Assembly (NCBI RefSeq): GCF_005502885.1
Contig: NZ_SCMR01000016.1
Location: 39,809 to 103,808 of the forward strand
Reading direction: 5' to 3'
DNA: 64,000 nt
Origin: Microbacterium sp. 2FI
Lineage (GTDB): Bacteria > Actinomycetota > Actinomycetes > Actinomycetales > Microbacteriaceae
Under the pieces are notes generated by a model. The model did no database searches. It had not been told where the DNA came from and was given only the letters and a program-made list of their open reading frames with translations. Shown one piece after another: positions 46,082-54,976 of the stretch (position 1 is the first letter of the stretch; each line of letters starts with the position of its first letter). Both the position numbers and the translations under genes were made by a program.

Positions 46082-46201
46082 TGTGCACGAGCACACTTTC
46101 CGAAATGCGTATTGACAGCGATCAGCGGCGAATCTAGTCTGTACACGTTCACAGAACCTCGACGCGGAGGCAATCCGCTCGGATCTGTGCACGTTCACAG
46201 A
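46082..46201 (+). promoter_or_regulatory. Galactoside operon promoter with three operators
   Basis: -35 TTGACA (46112-46117), 17 nt, -10 TAGTCT (46135-46140). Operators: TCTGTACACGTTCACAGA (46138-46155) over the -10 and +1; TCTGTGCACGTTCACAGA (46184-46201), whose symmetry extends to 46181-46204 with 9-bp perfect arms; and a weaker TGTGCACGAGCACA (46082-46095) upstream of the -35, beside the LacI promoter. The two strong sites are 46 bp apart. Confidence 0.75.
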
Positions 46202-46213
46202 TCCGAGGAGAGC

Positions 46214-48232
46214 ATGACGTCCCCCGCCCGCCGCACCTTCACGCACGACGGCATCGCGTTCGGCTGCGACTACAACCCCGAGCAGTGGACGCCTGACGTG
46301 TGGGACGAGGACATCGCCCTGATGGGCGAGGCCGGCGTCGATCTCGTCGCGATCAACATCTTCGGCTGGTCGCACCTCGAGCCGCGCGAGGGGGAGTTCG
46401 ACTTCGCCCGCCTCGACGACATCATCGGGCGCCTCCATACGGCGGGAATCCGGGTGAACCTCGGCACCGGCACCGCATCGCCGCCGGCGTGGCTGACGCG
46501 GCAGCATCCCGAGATCCTTCCGATGGCGGACGACGGCACGCGTCGCTACCCCGGCGGCCGTCAGGCATGGTGCCCTTCTTCGCCGGTCTTCCGCAGCGCC
46601 GCGCTCCGACTCGTGGATGCCGTCGCCCGCCGCTACGGCGACCACCCCGCGGTCGCGCTGTGGCACGTCTCGAACGAACTCGGCTGCCACAACGCGCTCT
46701 GCTACTGCGACGAGAGCGCCGCAGCGTTCCGCCGCTGGCTGCGCACGAAGTACGGGACCCTCGACGCCCTCAATGCCGCGTGGGGCACCGCGTTCTGGAG
46801 CCAGACGTACGGCGAGTGGGATGAGATCCTTCCGCCGCGCGCGACGATCTCGACGCGCAACCCCGGGCAGTTCCTCGACTTCCACCGATTCAGCTCGGAC
46901 GAGCTGCTCGCCACCTACCGCGCCGAAGCAGGCGTCCTCCGCGTTCTGAGCACCCAGCCGATCACGACGAACTTCATGGTGACGGCCCACATCGAGAACC
47001 TCGACTACTGGTCGTGGGCGGGCGAGATGGACGTCATCGCGAACGACCACTACCTGGACCACCGCCTCTCCGACCCGACGGCCGAGCTCGCCTTCGCCGC
47101 CGACCTCTCGCGCGGCCTCGGCCAGGGCGCTCCGTGGATCCTCATGGAGCACTCCACCGGCGCGGTCAACTGGCAGCCGCTCAATCACCCGAAGTCCGCC
47201 GGTCAGATCCTCCGCAACTCGCTCACGCACGTCGCGCGCGGCGCCGACGGGGTGTGCTTCTTCCAGTGGCGCGCGTCGGTGCAGGGAAGCGAGAAGTTCC
47301 ACTCCGCGATGCTTCCGCACGCCGGAACCGACTCCGCCGTGTGGCGCGAGGTCGTCGAACTCGGCGGCATCGTCGACCGCCTCGGCGAGGTCGCGGGCTC
47401 CCGCGTCGAGTCGGACGTCGCACTCGTCTTCTCGTGGGAGTCGTGGTGGGCGACCCAGACGGATTCGCGCCCGAGCCAGGCGCTCGGCTACCTCGATCAG
47501 ATCCACGCAGCGTACGGGGCGCTTCACGCCCTCGGCCTCACTGTCGACGTGGTCGCCCCCGGCGCCGACCTCTCGGCGTACCGGCTCGTGGTCGTGCCGG
47601 GCCTCCACCTCGTGCGGGCGGCCGAGGCTGCCGTGATCACCGACTGGATCGCCGCGGGCGGAACCGCCCTCGTCACCTTCTACAGCGGCACCGTCGATCA
47701 GGACGATCGCGTGTGGACCGGCGGCTACACGGGTCCGTTCCGCGACGCCCTCGGCATCCGCATCGAAGAGTTCGCGCCCGTCGCAGTCGACGCGTCGTTG
47801 ACGCTGAGCGACGGCTCGCGCGCCCGCCTGTGGTCGGAGCGCGCGCACGCGACGACGGCGGAGGTCGCGGCATCCTTCGCCGACGGACCGTCGGCCGGGC
47901 ACCCCGCCGTCACCCGCAACGCGTGGGGCGACGGCGAGGCCTGGTACCTCGCGACGCTGCTCGAGCCGGCCGACTACCGCGCTCTCGTGGCCGACATCGC
48001 CGAGCGCGCGGGCGTCCGACCCGCCGCCCGGGTTCACGGCGCGGACGCCGCCGTCGAGATCGTCCGGCGCCGGGGCGCGGATGCCGCATACCTGTTCGTC
48101 GTCAACCACGGCGATTCCCCGGTCGAGGTCGACGCCGCGGGCGTGGAACTCGTCACCGGTGTGCCGGTCGCAGGGCGTGTCGCCGTGCCCGGCGGCGCCG
48201 TGCGCATCATCAGAGAGGAGGCGGCCGCATGA
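46214..48232 (+). CDS. Beta-galactosidase, GH42 (second)
   Basis: A 672-residue GH42 enzyme: FGCDYNPEQWTPDVWDEDIA, acid/base Glu155 in LWHVSNELGCHNALCYC, nucleophile Glu312 in PWILMEHSTGAVNW, and GVCFFQWRASVQGSEKFHSA. No signal peptide. The Cys residues in NALCYCDE recall metal-binding cysteines of some GH42 enzymes. ATG at 46214 has AGGAG only 3 nt upstream; longer in-frame starts would read through the operators. First gene of the operon with two permeases, a binding protein and GH36. It overlaps the next gene by ATGA. Clearly related to, but distinct from, the GH42 at 25499. Confidence 0.93.
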   Translation: MTSPARRTFTHDGIAFGCDYNPEQWTPDVWDEDIALMGEAGVDLVAINIFGWSHLEPREGEFDFARLDDIIGRLHTAGIRVNLGTGTASPPAWLTRQHPEILPMADDGTRRYPGGRQAWCPSSPVFRSAALRLVDAVARRYGDHPAVALWHVSNELGCHNALCYCDESAAAFRRWLRTKYGTLDALNAAWGTAFWSQTYGEWDEILPPRATISTRNPGQFLDFHRFSSDELLATYRAEAGVLRVLSTQPITTNFMVTAHIENLDYWSWAGEMDVIANDHYLDHRLSDPTAELAFAADLSRGLGQGAPWILMEHSTGAVNWQPLNHPKSAGQILRNSLTHVARGADGVCFFQWRASVQGSEKFHSAMLPHAGTDSAVWREVVELGGIVDRLGEVAGSRVESDVALVFSWESWWATQTDSRPSQALGYLDQIHAAYGALHALGLTVDVVAPGADLSAYRLVVVPGLHLVRAAEAAVITDWIAAGGTALVTFYSGTVDQDDRVWTGGYTGPFRDALGIRIEEFAPVAVDASLTLSDGSRARLWSERAHATTAEVAASFADGPSAGHPAVTRNAWGDGEAWYLATLLEPADYRALVADIAERAGVRPAARVHGADAAVEIVRRRGADAAYLFVVNHGDSPVEVDAAGVELVTGVPVAGRVAVPGGAVRIIREEAAA

Positions 48233-49164
48233 CCGCCACAGAAGTCCTCGTCACACGCGGAGGGAAGGCGTCGAAGCAGACGCGCACCCCTCGCCGGAAG
48301 ACGCCGCACAAGGGCGCGATCGCGATCTTCACGGGTCCGTTCAGCGTGCTCTTCCTGCTCTTCTACCTGATCCCCATCGGGTACGCGGTGTGGCAGTCGC
48401 TGCTGGTCGTGGAGCGCGAGGGAACGTACGGCGCGCCAGAAGAGGTCTTCGGCGGGCTCTCGCAGTACGCGCTCGTCTTCCAGAACGCGCCGTTCTGGGA
48501 GTCGGTCGGGCGCGTCCTGCTGTTCGGTGTCGTGCAGGTGCCCGTGATGCTCGGGCTCGCCCTCGTCTTCGCGCTGCTGCTGGACTCGCCGGCGCTCAAG
48601 GGCAAGAAGTTCTTCCGGCTGGCGTTCTTCGCCCCCTACGCGGTGCCGGGCGTGATCGCGGCGATCATGTGGGGCTTCCTCTACTCGCCCAACCTGTCGC
48701 CCTTCACCGATGTCACCCAGACCATCGACTTCCTCTCGCCCGAGCTCGTGCTGTGGTCGATCGCGAACGTCGTGACGTGGGTGTTCGTCGGCTACAACAT
48801 GCTGATCATCTACTCGGCGCTCCTCGCGATCCCCTCCGAGGTGTACGAGGCCGCACGCCTGGACGGCGCCGGCCAGATCCGCATCGCGTGGTCGATCAAG
48901 ATCCCGATGGTCGCTCCCGCCCTCGTCCTCACCGCGGTCTTCTCGATCATCGGCACGCTGCAGCTGCTCGCCGAGCCGCAGGTCTTCCGTTCGTTCAGTG
49001 CCGCGGTCTCCTCCACGTACACGCCGAACATGACGATCTACGCGACCAACTCCATCCCCAACACGCACCTGGCCGCGGCCTTCTCGGTCGTCCTGGCGCT
49101 GGCGACGTTCGCCCTGTCGTTCGTGTTCCTCAAGGTCACCCAGAAGAAGGCGGAGCAGTCATGA
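48229..49164 (+). CDS. Carbohydrate ABC transporter permease (MalF type)
   Basis: A 311-residue permease with six membrane segments: GPFSVLFLLFYLIPIGYAVW, VPGVIAAIMWGFLYSPNLSP, and EAA loop YEAARLDGAGQIRIAWSIKI. The ATG at 48229 overlaps the GH42 stop. It forms the importer of the galactoside locus with the next permease and the binding protein at 50130. Confidence 0.93.
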   Translation: MTATEVLVTRGGKASKQTRTPRRKTPHKGAIAIFTGPFSVLFLLFYLIPIGYAVWQSLLVVEREGTYGAPEEVFGGLSQYALVFQNAPFWESVGRVLLFGVVQVPVMLGLALVFALLLDSPALKGKKFFRLAFFAPYAVPGVIAAIMWGFLYSPNLSPFTDVTQTIDFLSPELVLWSIANVVTWVFVGYNMLIIYSALLAIPSEVYEAARLDGAGQIRIAWSIKIPMVAPALVLTAVFSIIGTLQLLAEPQVFRSFSAAVSSTYTPNMTIYATNSIPNTHLAAAFSVVLALATFALSFVFLKVTQKKAEQS

Positions 49165-50060
49165 GCATGCTCATCCGCACACGCGGCGCGACCGCCGACG
49201 ACCTGAAGCCGTCGCGGGGCCCCCGCGAGAGCCTCCTCTCACGGGGAGCAGCCCTCATCGTCATGGGCGTCTTCACCCTGTACTTCCTGGTGCCGATCTG
49301 GTGGCTGTTCATCGCCGCCACGAAGGACCGCGGCGACCTGCTCACCACCAACGCGCTGTGGTTCTCGGATTGGAACTTCTTCCAGAACGTCGCCGACCTG
49401 TTCGCGTACAACGACGGCGTGTACCTGCGCTGGCTCGTGAACAGCCTCGGGTATGCCGGGGTCGGCGCACTGCTGGCCACCGTGGTCGCCGGCATGTGCG
49501 GCTACGCCCTCGCGAAGTACCGCTTCCGCGGTCGCGAGGCGTACTTCAACGTGGTGCTGGGCGGCGTGCTCGTTCCCGCCACCGCACTCGCGCTGCCGCT
49601 GTTCCTGCTGTTCAGCCAGGTGAATCTCACCAACACCTTCTGGGCGGTGCTGCTTCCGAGCATCGTGAGCCCGTTCGGCGTGTACCTCAGCCGCATCTAC
49701 GCCGCGGCATCCGTCCCCGACGAGCTCATCGAGGCGGGCCGCATCGACGGCGCGGGCGAGGTGCGCACGTTCTTCACGGTGTCGGTGCGGCTCATGATGC
49801 CGGCCCTCATCACGGTGTTCCTCTTCCAGTTCGTCGCGATCTGGAACAACTTCTTCCTGCCGCTGATCATGCTGCGGAGTCAAGAGCTGTTCCCGGTGAC
49901 CTACGGCCTCTACACGTGGAACACGCAGCTCAATCAGATTCCCGAGCTCCGCACCTACGTCCTCGTCGGGTCGTTCCTCTCGATCGTCCCGCTCATCATC
50001 GCGTTCCTCCTCCTTCAGCGCTTCTGGCGCACCGGACTCGGCAGCGGGTCCGTGAAGTGA
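49161..50060 (+). CDS. Carbohydrate ABC transporter permease (MalG type)
   Basis: A 299-residue permease: ALIVMGVFTLYFLVPIWWLF, AATKDRGDLLTTNALWF, FRGREAYFNVVLGGVLVPAT, and EAA loop IEAGRIDGAGEVRTFFTVSV. The ATG at 49161 overlaps the previous stop. CUT1-type partner of the MalF-like subunit. A short CCCGCCGGCGGG palindrome lies just after its stop (50064-50075), ahead of the binding-protein gene. Confidence 0.93.
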   Translation: MSMLIRTRGATADDLKPSRGPRESLLSRGAALIVMGVFTLYFLVPIWWLFIAATKDRGDLLTTNALWFSDWNFFQNVADLFAYNDGVYLRWLVNSLGYAGVGALLATVVAGMCGYALAKYRFRGREAYFNVVLGGVLVPATALALPLFLLFSQVNLTNTFWAVLLPSIVSPFGVYLSRIYAAASVPDELIEAGRIDGAGEVRTFFTVSVRLMMPALITVFLFQFVAIWNNFFLPLIMLRSQELFPVTYGLYTWNTQLNQIPELRTYVLVGSFLSIVPLIIAFLLLQRFWRTGLGSGSVK

Positions 50061-50129
50061 GCCCCCGCCGGCGGGCAAGCCGTCGGCATCCCCTGTAAAT
50101 CCCGCACCACCCACCCAGTAAGGAAGATC

Positions 50130-51461
50130 ATGCAGCACACCAAGAGGGCAGTCGCCATGGGCGTCGCACTGCTCAGCGCACTCGCGCTGGCCGGATGCGC
50201 CGCCGGAACCGACGGCGGCGACGGCGGCGCAGATGCCGCCGCGTGCACCCCGGCAGGCGAGGACGTCACGCTGGAGTTCACGTCGTGGATCCCCGGCATC
50301 GAAGAGGTCGTCGCGATGTGGAACGACGAGAACCCCGACATCCAGGTCGAGGTCCAGACCGGACCCAACGGCAACGGCGGCACCTACCAGAGCTTCTTCA
50401 GCCAGCTCGAGGCAGGCAACGCCCCCGACCTCGGTCAGATCGAGTACGACGCGCTCGCGAGCTTCCGCGTGCAGGACGGCCTCGAAGACCTGAGCGCGTG
50501 CGAGGACGTCGCCGCCGCCGAGGCGGACTTCATCCCGTGGACGTGGGGCCAGGTCACCCTCGGCACCGACGGCGTGTACGGCGTGCCGCAGGACTCGGGC
50601 CCCATGGCGCTGTTCTACCGCGCCGACCTGTTCGAGCAGAACGGTATCGCGATCCCCACCACGTGGGAGGAGTACCGGGCGGCTGCGGTCACCATCCGCG
50701 AAGCCGGCGGCTACATCACCAACTTCTCGACCGCCGACATCAACCAGTTCGCCGGCTTCGTCTGGCAGGCCAACGGCGACTGGTTCGCCAACGACGGCGA
50801 GGAGTGGACCGTCGACCTCACCGGTGACGAGTCGACCACGGTCGCCGACTACTGGCAGGACCTGCTCGACAACGACCTCGTCGCGACCTACCCGGCGTGG
50901 ACCGAGGAGTGGAACAACGCGTACAACTCCGGCGAGGTCTGGACCTGGAACTCCGCCGTGTGGGGTGCCAACTCGATCGCGAGCGGCGCGCCCGACACTG
51001 CCGGCAGCTGGGCAGTCGCCCCGTCGCCGCAGTGGGAGGCCGGCGGCCAGAGCTCGGGCAACTGGGGCGGGTCCTCTGTCGCGGTCTTCAAGGGCACCGA
51101 TCACCTGTACGAGTCCGCGAAGTTCGCGCTGTGGCTGAACACCTCCGATGAGGCGCTCACCGCCCTCAACAAGTCGGCGAACATCTACCCCGCCACGACC
51201 GACGGCCTGAACCTGGCGTCGCTGCAGGAAGGCGTGGAGTTCTACGGCGGGCAGAAGATCTACGACGTGTTCGCCGAGGCTGCGGCCCAGGTCAACCCCG
51301 ACTTCGTGTGGGGTCCGACCATGACGCAGACCTACGCCGACGTGTCGGACGGCTTCCAGCAGGCCGTCACCGGTCAGGGCACGCTCCTCGAGGCGCTCGA
51401 GGCAGGACAGGAGTCCACGATCGCGACGCTCAAGGCGCAGTCGATCCCGGTCGCGGAGTAG
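50130..51461 (+). CDS. Extracellular sugar-binding lipoprotein
   Basis: A 443-residue solute-binding protein. The signal peptide ends LALAGC (lipidated Cys23), followed by a Gly/Asp/Ala linker. The mature domain has TLEFTSWIPGIEEVVAMWND, GNAPDLGQIEYDALASF, VPQDSGPMALFYRADLFEQN and a Trp-rich centre. It delivers oligosaccharides to the two permeases just upstream. AAGGAAG lies 4 nt before the ATG. Between GH42 and GH36 genes, the ligand is probably an alpha- or beta-galactoside such as a raffinose-type sugar. Confidence 0.94.
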   Translation: MQHTKRAVAMGVALLSALALAGCAAGTDGGDGGADAAACTPAGEDVTLEFTSWIPGIEEVVAMWNDENPDIQVEVQTGPNGNGGTYQSFFSQLEAGNAPDLGQIEYDALASFRVQDGLEDLSACEDVAAAEADFIPWTWGQVTLGTDGVYGVPQDSGPMALFYRADLFEQNGIAIPTTWEEYRAAAVTIREAGGYITNFSTADINQFAGFVWQANGDWFANDGEEWTVDLTGDESTTVADYWQDLLDNDLVATYPAWTEEWNNAYNSGEVWTWNSAVWGANSIASGAPDTAGSWAVAPSPQWEAGGQSSGNWGGSSVAVFKGTDHLYESAKFALWLNTSDEALTALNKSANIYPATTDGLNLASLQEGVEFYGGQKIYDVFAEAAAQVNPDFVWGPTMTQTYADVSDGFQQAVTGQGTLLEALEAGQESTIATLKAQSIPVAE

Positions 51462-51470
51462 AGTCCCCGC

Positions 51471-53543
51471 GTGATCCATCACCTCCGTGCCGCGGGAGTC
51501 AGCGTCGTCGTCGACTCCCGCGGCACGGGCGTGCCCGCGCTCCTGCACTGGGGGCGCGACCTCGGCGATCTCGATCCCGCCGACCTCGAGGCGCTTGCTG
51601 CGTCGGCGGTGCCGGCCGTGCCGCCGAGTTCGATCGACCAGGCGCTGCGGCTCTCGCTCGTTCCCGCTCTCGCGGATGGATGGACGGGGAGGCCTGCGAT
51701 CGCACTCGACGGCGTCGATGGGGCCCCGCGCCACGTCGCCACGACCCGCGAGGGTGATGTGGTCACGGCGGTGAGCCGGTGGGCGGATGCCGTCATCGCG
51801 ACGCGCATCGAGCTCACGCCCCAGGGCGTCGTGCTCGCCGGTCACACGATCCGCAATGAGGGCGAAGAACCGATCGCGGTGACCGCCGCGGCCGTCGTGC
51901 TGCCGATCCCCGACCGCGCGCGCGAGGTGCTCGACTTCTCGGGGCGCTGGTCGCGCGAGCGTCAGCCGCAGCGCGTGCAACCGGGCGACGGCGTGTGGCT
52001 GCGCGAGATCAGGCACGGCCGGGGCGGTCACGACGATGCGTTCCTGATGGCTGCGGGTGCGCCCGGGTTCGGGTTCGGAACGGGCGAGGTGTGGGCCACC
52101 CATGTCGCATGGAGCGGCGACACCGGTCAGTGGTACGAGCGCACCGACCTCGGCCCGGCGGTTCTCGGGGCGGGGGAGCGGCTGGGGGTCGTCCGGATCG
52201 CACCCGGCGACGAGCACGCGACGCCGACGGTGGTGGCGACGTGGTCGGACTCGGGCCTCGACGGGTTGTCGGACCGCCTGCATCCGTGGATCCGCTCGTG
52301 GTCGACGATCCACTCGCCGCGCCCGCTGACCCTCAACACGTGGGAGGCGGTGTACTTCGACCACTCGCTCGAGCGCCTCGAGCCGCTCGTCGCACGGGCA
52401 GCCGAGGTGGGTGTCGAGCGCTTCGTGCTCGACGACGGATGGTTCCGAGGCCGCACCGACGACCGCCGCGCCCTCGGCGACTGGGTCGTCGATGCCGAGC
52501 GCTGGCCCGACGGACTCACGCCCCTCATCGAGCGCGTGAACGCGGCGGGAATGCGGTTCGGCCTCTGGGTGGAGCCTGAGATGGTGAGCCTGGACTCCGA
52601 CCTGGCCAGGCAGCATCCTGACTGGCTTCTCACTTCGCCCGCTGCGCCGACGTGGCGGTTCCAGCACGTGCTCGACCTCGCGCGCCGCGAGGTGTCGGAC
52701 CATCTGTTCGCCCGCCTCGACGCGCTGCTCGCCGAATACCCCATCGCGTACCTCAAGTGGGACCACAACCGCGACCTGCTCGTCGACGACTCCCGCCGGC
52801 AGGTCATCGCCCTCTACAGGCTGATCGATCGCCTGCGCGCGGCGCACCCCGGCGTCGAGATCGAGTCGTGCGCGTCGGGCGGCGGACGGATCGACCTGGA
52901 GATCCTCCGCCGCGTCGATCGTGTGTGGGCGAGCGACACCAACGACCCGCTCGAGAGGCAGCGGATCCAGCGGTGGACCGGCATCGTGATCCCGCCGGAA
53001 TACCTGGGCTCGCACGTCGGCGACGCCCGAGCGCACACCACCGGCCGTGTCGCGAACCTCGGCTTCCGGCTCGCGACGGCGCTCTTCGGTCATGCCGGGA
53101 TCGAGTCGGATCTCACCGCCGTCTCGCCTGACGACCGCGCGGCGCTCGCCACGTGGAGCGCGGTCTACCGCGAGCGGCGGGGGCTGCTCCACTCAGGGCG
53201 CGTGGTGAGGATGGATGCCGCAGACCCCGCCGTGCTGATCCACGGCGTCGTCGCCCCGGATCGCCGGAGCGCGCTGTTCTCGTACGCGGTGCTCGAGGCG
53301 ACCGACGCAGCGCTCCCGGCACCGCTTCGGCTCGCGGGCCTCGAGCCCGCGGTGCGGTACCGCGTGAGCGTCGTCGACGTCGGAGCGCCGGCGCTGTCGG
53401 TGCAGGACACGCCGCCGCCGTGGCTCAAGGCCGGGGTCACCCTGCCGGGTGCCGTACTGCAACAGGTCGGCCTGCCGATGCCGCTCCTCGCCCCGGGCAA
53501 CGCGCTCGTGATCGCCGTCGACGAGGTCCGTGCCGCCGGCTGA
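51471..53543 (+). CDS. Alpha-galactosidase, GH36
   Basis: A 690-residue GH36 enzyme removing terminal alpha-1,6-galactose from melibiose, raffinose or galactomannan fragments. An N-terminal beta-sandwich (1-280) precedes the barrel: NTWEAVYFDHSLERLEPLVA, FVLDDGWFRGRTDDRRALGD, nucleophile Asp431 in AYLKWDHNRDL, and acid/base Asp489 in RVWASDTNDPLERQR following ESCASGGGRIDLEIL. The GTG start at 51471 is 9 nt after the binding-protein stop. No signal peptide. Its stop abuts the stop of the convergent photolyase gene with no base between. Confidence 0.95.
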   Translation: MIHHLRAAGVSVVVDSRGTGVPALLHWGRDLGDLDPADLEALAASAVPAVPPSSIDQALRLSLVPALADGWTGRPAIALDGVDGAPRHVATTREGDVVTAVSRWADAVIATRIELTPQGVVLAGHTIRNEGEEPIAVTAAAVVLPIPDRAREVLDFSGRWSRERQPQRVQPGDGVWLREIRHGRGGHDDAFLMAAGAPGFGFGTGEVWATHVAWSGDTGQWYERTDLGPAVLGAGERLGVVRIAPGDEHATPTVVATWSDSGLDGLSDRLHPWIRSWSTIHSPRPLTLNTWEAVYFDHSLERLEPLVARAAEVGVERFVLDDGWFRGRTDDRRALGDWVVDAERWPDGLTPLIERVNAAGMRFGLWVEPEMVSLDSDLARQHPDWLLTSPAAPTWRFQHVLDLARREVSDHLFARLDALLAEYPIAYLKWDHNRDLLVDDSRRQVIALYRLIDRLRAAHPGVEIESCASGGGRIDLEILRRVDRVWASDTNDPLERQRIQRWTGIVIPPEYLGSHVGDARAHTTGRVANLGFRLATALFGHAGIESDLTAVSPDDRAALATWSAVYRERRGLLHSGRVVRMDAADPAVLIHGVVAPDRRSALFSYAVLEATDAALPAPLRLAGLEPAVRYRVSVVDVGAPALSVQDTPPPWLKAGVTLPGAVLQQVGLPMPLLAPGNALVIAVDEVRAAG

Positions 53544-54902
53544 TCAGCCGCGCGGCGTGCGTTTGACGTGTTCGTACGCCTCGAGCGCCGCGCGCCGGGT
53601 CTCGCCGAGATCGACGATCGGCCTGGGCGCGGTGCCGGCGGCGTACTCCGGCGCCCACCGCTGCACGTACGCACCGTCGGGATCGAACTTCTTCGCCTGC
53701 AGGTCGGGATTGAACACGCGGAAGTACGGGGCGGCATCCGCGCCCGATCCCGCGACCCACTGCCAGTTGAACGGATTGCTCGCCGTGTCGGCGTCGACGA
53801 GCGTGTCCCAGAACCACTCTTCGCCGCGGCGCCAGTCGATCGCGAGGTTCTTCACAAGGAAGGATGCCGTCACCATCCGCACGCGGTTGTGCATCGTGCC
53901 CGTGTGCCAGAGTTCGGCCATCCCGGCGTCGACCAGCGCGACTCCGGTGCGACCGTGCTGCCACGCCTCGATGTGGTCGGGGCGGAGCGGTGGCCACGGG
54001 AACGCGTCGAACTCGCGGCGGAGGTTCGCCGTCGCGAGGTCCGGATGCCGGTAGAGCGTGTGCCACGCGAATTCGCGCCAGCCGAGCTCGGCGAGGAACC
54101 GCCCGCCGCCACGCCCCGACGCGACGGTCTCGTGCCACACCGTATGCGGACTCAGCTCGCCCCACCGCAGCCGCGGTGACAGCAGCGATGTCGCGCCCGC
54201 GGCCGGCTCGTCGCGCGCGCGGTCGTAGTCGTCGAGGTCGCCCGCGAGGAACTCCCGCAGTCGCTTGCGCGCCGCCGGTTCGCCCGGCTCCCATGTCTCG
54301 CGCAGGCCACCCGCCCAGTCAGGACTCGTCGGCAACAGTCCCCAGTCGTCGAGGGCATCGGAGGCGGGTGCCGCGCTCGGCCCGGGAACCTCGCGCGGCT
54401 CGGGCAGTGGCGCCCGCGGTGCGGGAAGCGCGAGGCACGCTCGCCAGAACGGCGTGAACACCGAGAAGTGCGTGCCGGCGCCGGTCTGCACCGTCCACGG
54501 CTCGAAGAGGACGGATGCCGCGAACGACGCCACCTCGACCCCGTCGGCGCGCAGCCGGGCCTTCAGTGCCGCGTCGATCTCGCGCTCGGGACCGCCGTAG
54601 CGCCGATTCCAGAACACCGCGCCGGCGCCGGTATCCGTCACCGTCGCTCGCACGACGTGGTCGGCGCGGCCGCGCCGCAGCACGAGCGTCGAGCCGCGCT
54701 CGCGCAGGCGCTCGCCGAGGGAGGCGAGCGAGTGGTGCAGCCACCAGCGGGCGGCGCCGCCGAGCGGACGGATGCCGGGTGACTCCTCGTCGAGCACGTA
54801 GAGCGCGATCACGCTCTCGCCGCGATCGAGTGCAGCCCGCAGCGCCGGATTGTCGGCGAGGCGCAGGTCGTCGCGCAGCCACACGATCGATGGGCCGGTC
54901 AT
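53544..54902 (-). CDS. phrB: Deoxyribodipyrimidine photo-lyase (cryptochrome/photolyase family)
   Basis: A 452-residue flavoprotein repairing cyclobutane pyrimidine dimers with blue light. The N-terminal photolyase domain starts SIVWLRDDLRLADNPALRAA; the FAD-binding domain has WGELSPHTVWHE, LAELGWREFAWHTLYRHPD, TGTMHNRVRMVTASFLVKNL and DTASNPFNWQWVAGSG. Length and motifs fit class I CPD photolyase and do not look like the DASH type. ATG at 54902. Unrelated to the sugar loci on either side. Confidence 0.93.
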   Translation of the reverse strand: MTGPSIVWLRDDLRLADNPALRAALDRGESVIALYVLDEESPGIRPLGGAARWWLHHSLASLGERLRERGSTLVLRRGRADHVVRATVTDTGAGAVFWNRRYGGPEREIDAALKARLRADGVEVASFAASVLFEPWTVQTGAGTHFSVFTPFWRACLALPAPRAPLPEPREVPGPSAAPASDALDDWGLLPTSPDWAGGLRETWEPGEPAARKRLREFLAGDLDDYDRARDEPAAGATSLLSPRLRWGELSPHTVWHETVASGRGGGRFLAELGWREFAWHTLYRHPDLATANLRREFDAFPWPPLRPDHIEAWQHGRTGVALVDAGMAELWHTGTMHNRVRMVTASFLVKNLAIDWRRGEEWFWDTLVDADTASNPFNWQWVAGSGADAAPYFRVFNPDLQAKKFDPDGAYVQRWAPEYAAGTAPRPIVDLGETRRAALEAYEHVKRTPRG

Positions 54903-54937
54903 TCCTCCATCCTGCCCCGGTTCCTACTTGCTGGCTC

Positions 54938-54969
54938 CTTGCGCGATCATGCAAGTTCTTGCGTACACT
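54938..54969 (+). promoter_or_regulatory. Operator and -10 of the MalR-like gene
   Basis: CTTGCGCGATCATGCAAG (54938-54955) is an inverted repeat with 5-bp perfect outer arms; another CTTGCG follows at 54958-54963. TACACT (54964-54969) is 7 nt before the ATG, giving a leaderless message. The same CTTGCG repeats occur before the GH13 gene at 57549-57575. Streptomyces MalR sites are known for CTTGCAG-type repeats, which agrees with the call. Confidence 0.55.
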
Positions 54970-54976
54970 GAGCGGC

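Noticed and set aside
46076..46213. Upstream in-frame start for the GH42 gene at 46214
   Set aside because: It would translate the promoter and operators. The ATG at 46214 has a ribosome site and fits the family N-terminus.
25499..48232. Recent duplication of the two GH42 genes or of the three Gfo/Idh genes
   Set aside because: The pairs share only family motifs; lengths and most residues differ, so they are old paralogues or separate acquisitions.
49239..53192. Minus-strand open frame of more than 1300 codons opposite the binding protein and GH36
   Set aside because: High GC removes stop codons from antisense frames. Its translation is Arg/His/Asp-rich with no domain, and the plus-strand genes are clear.
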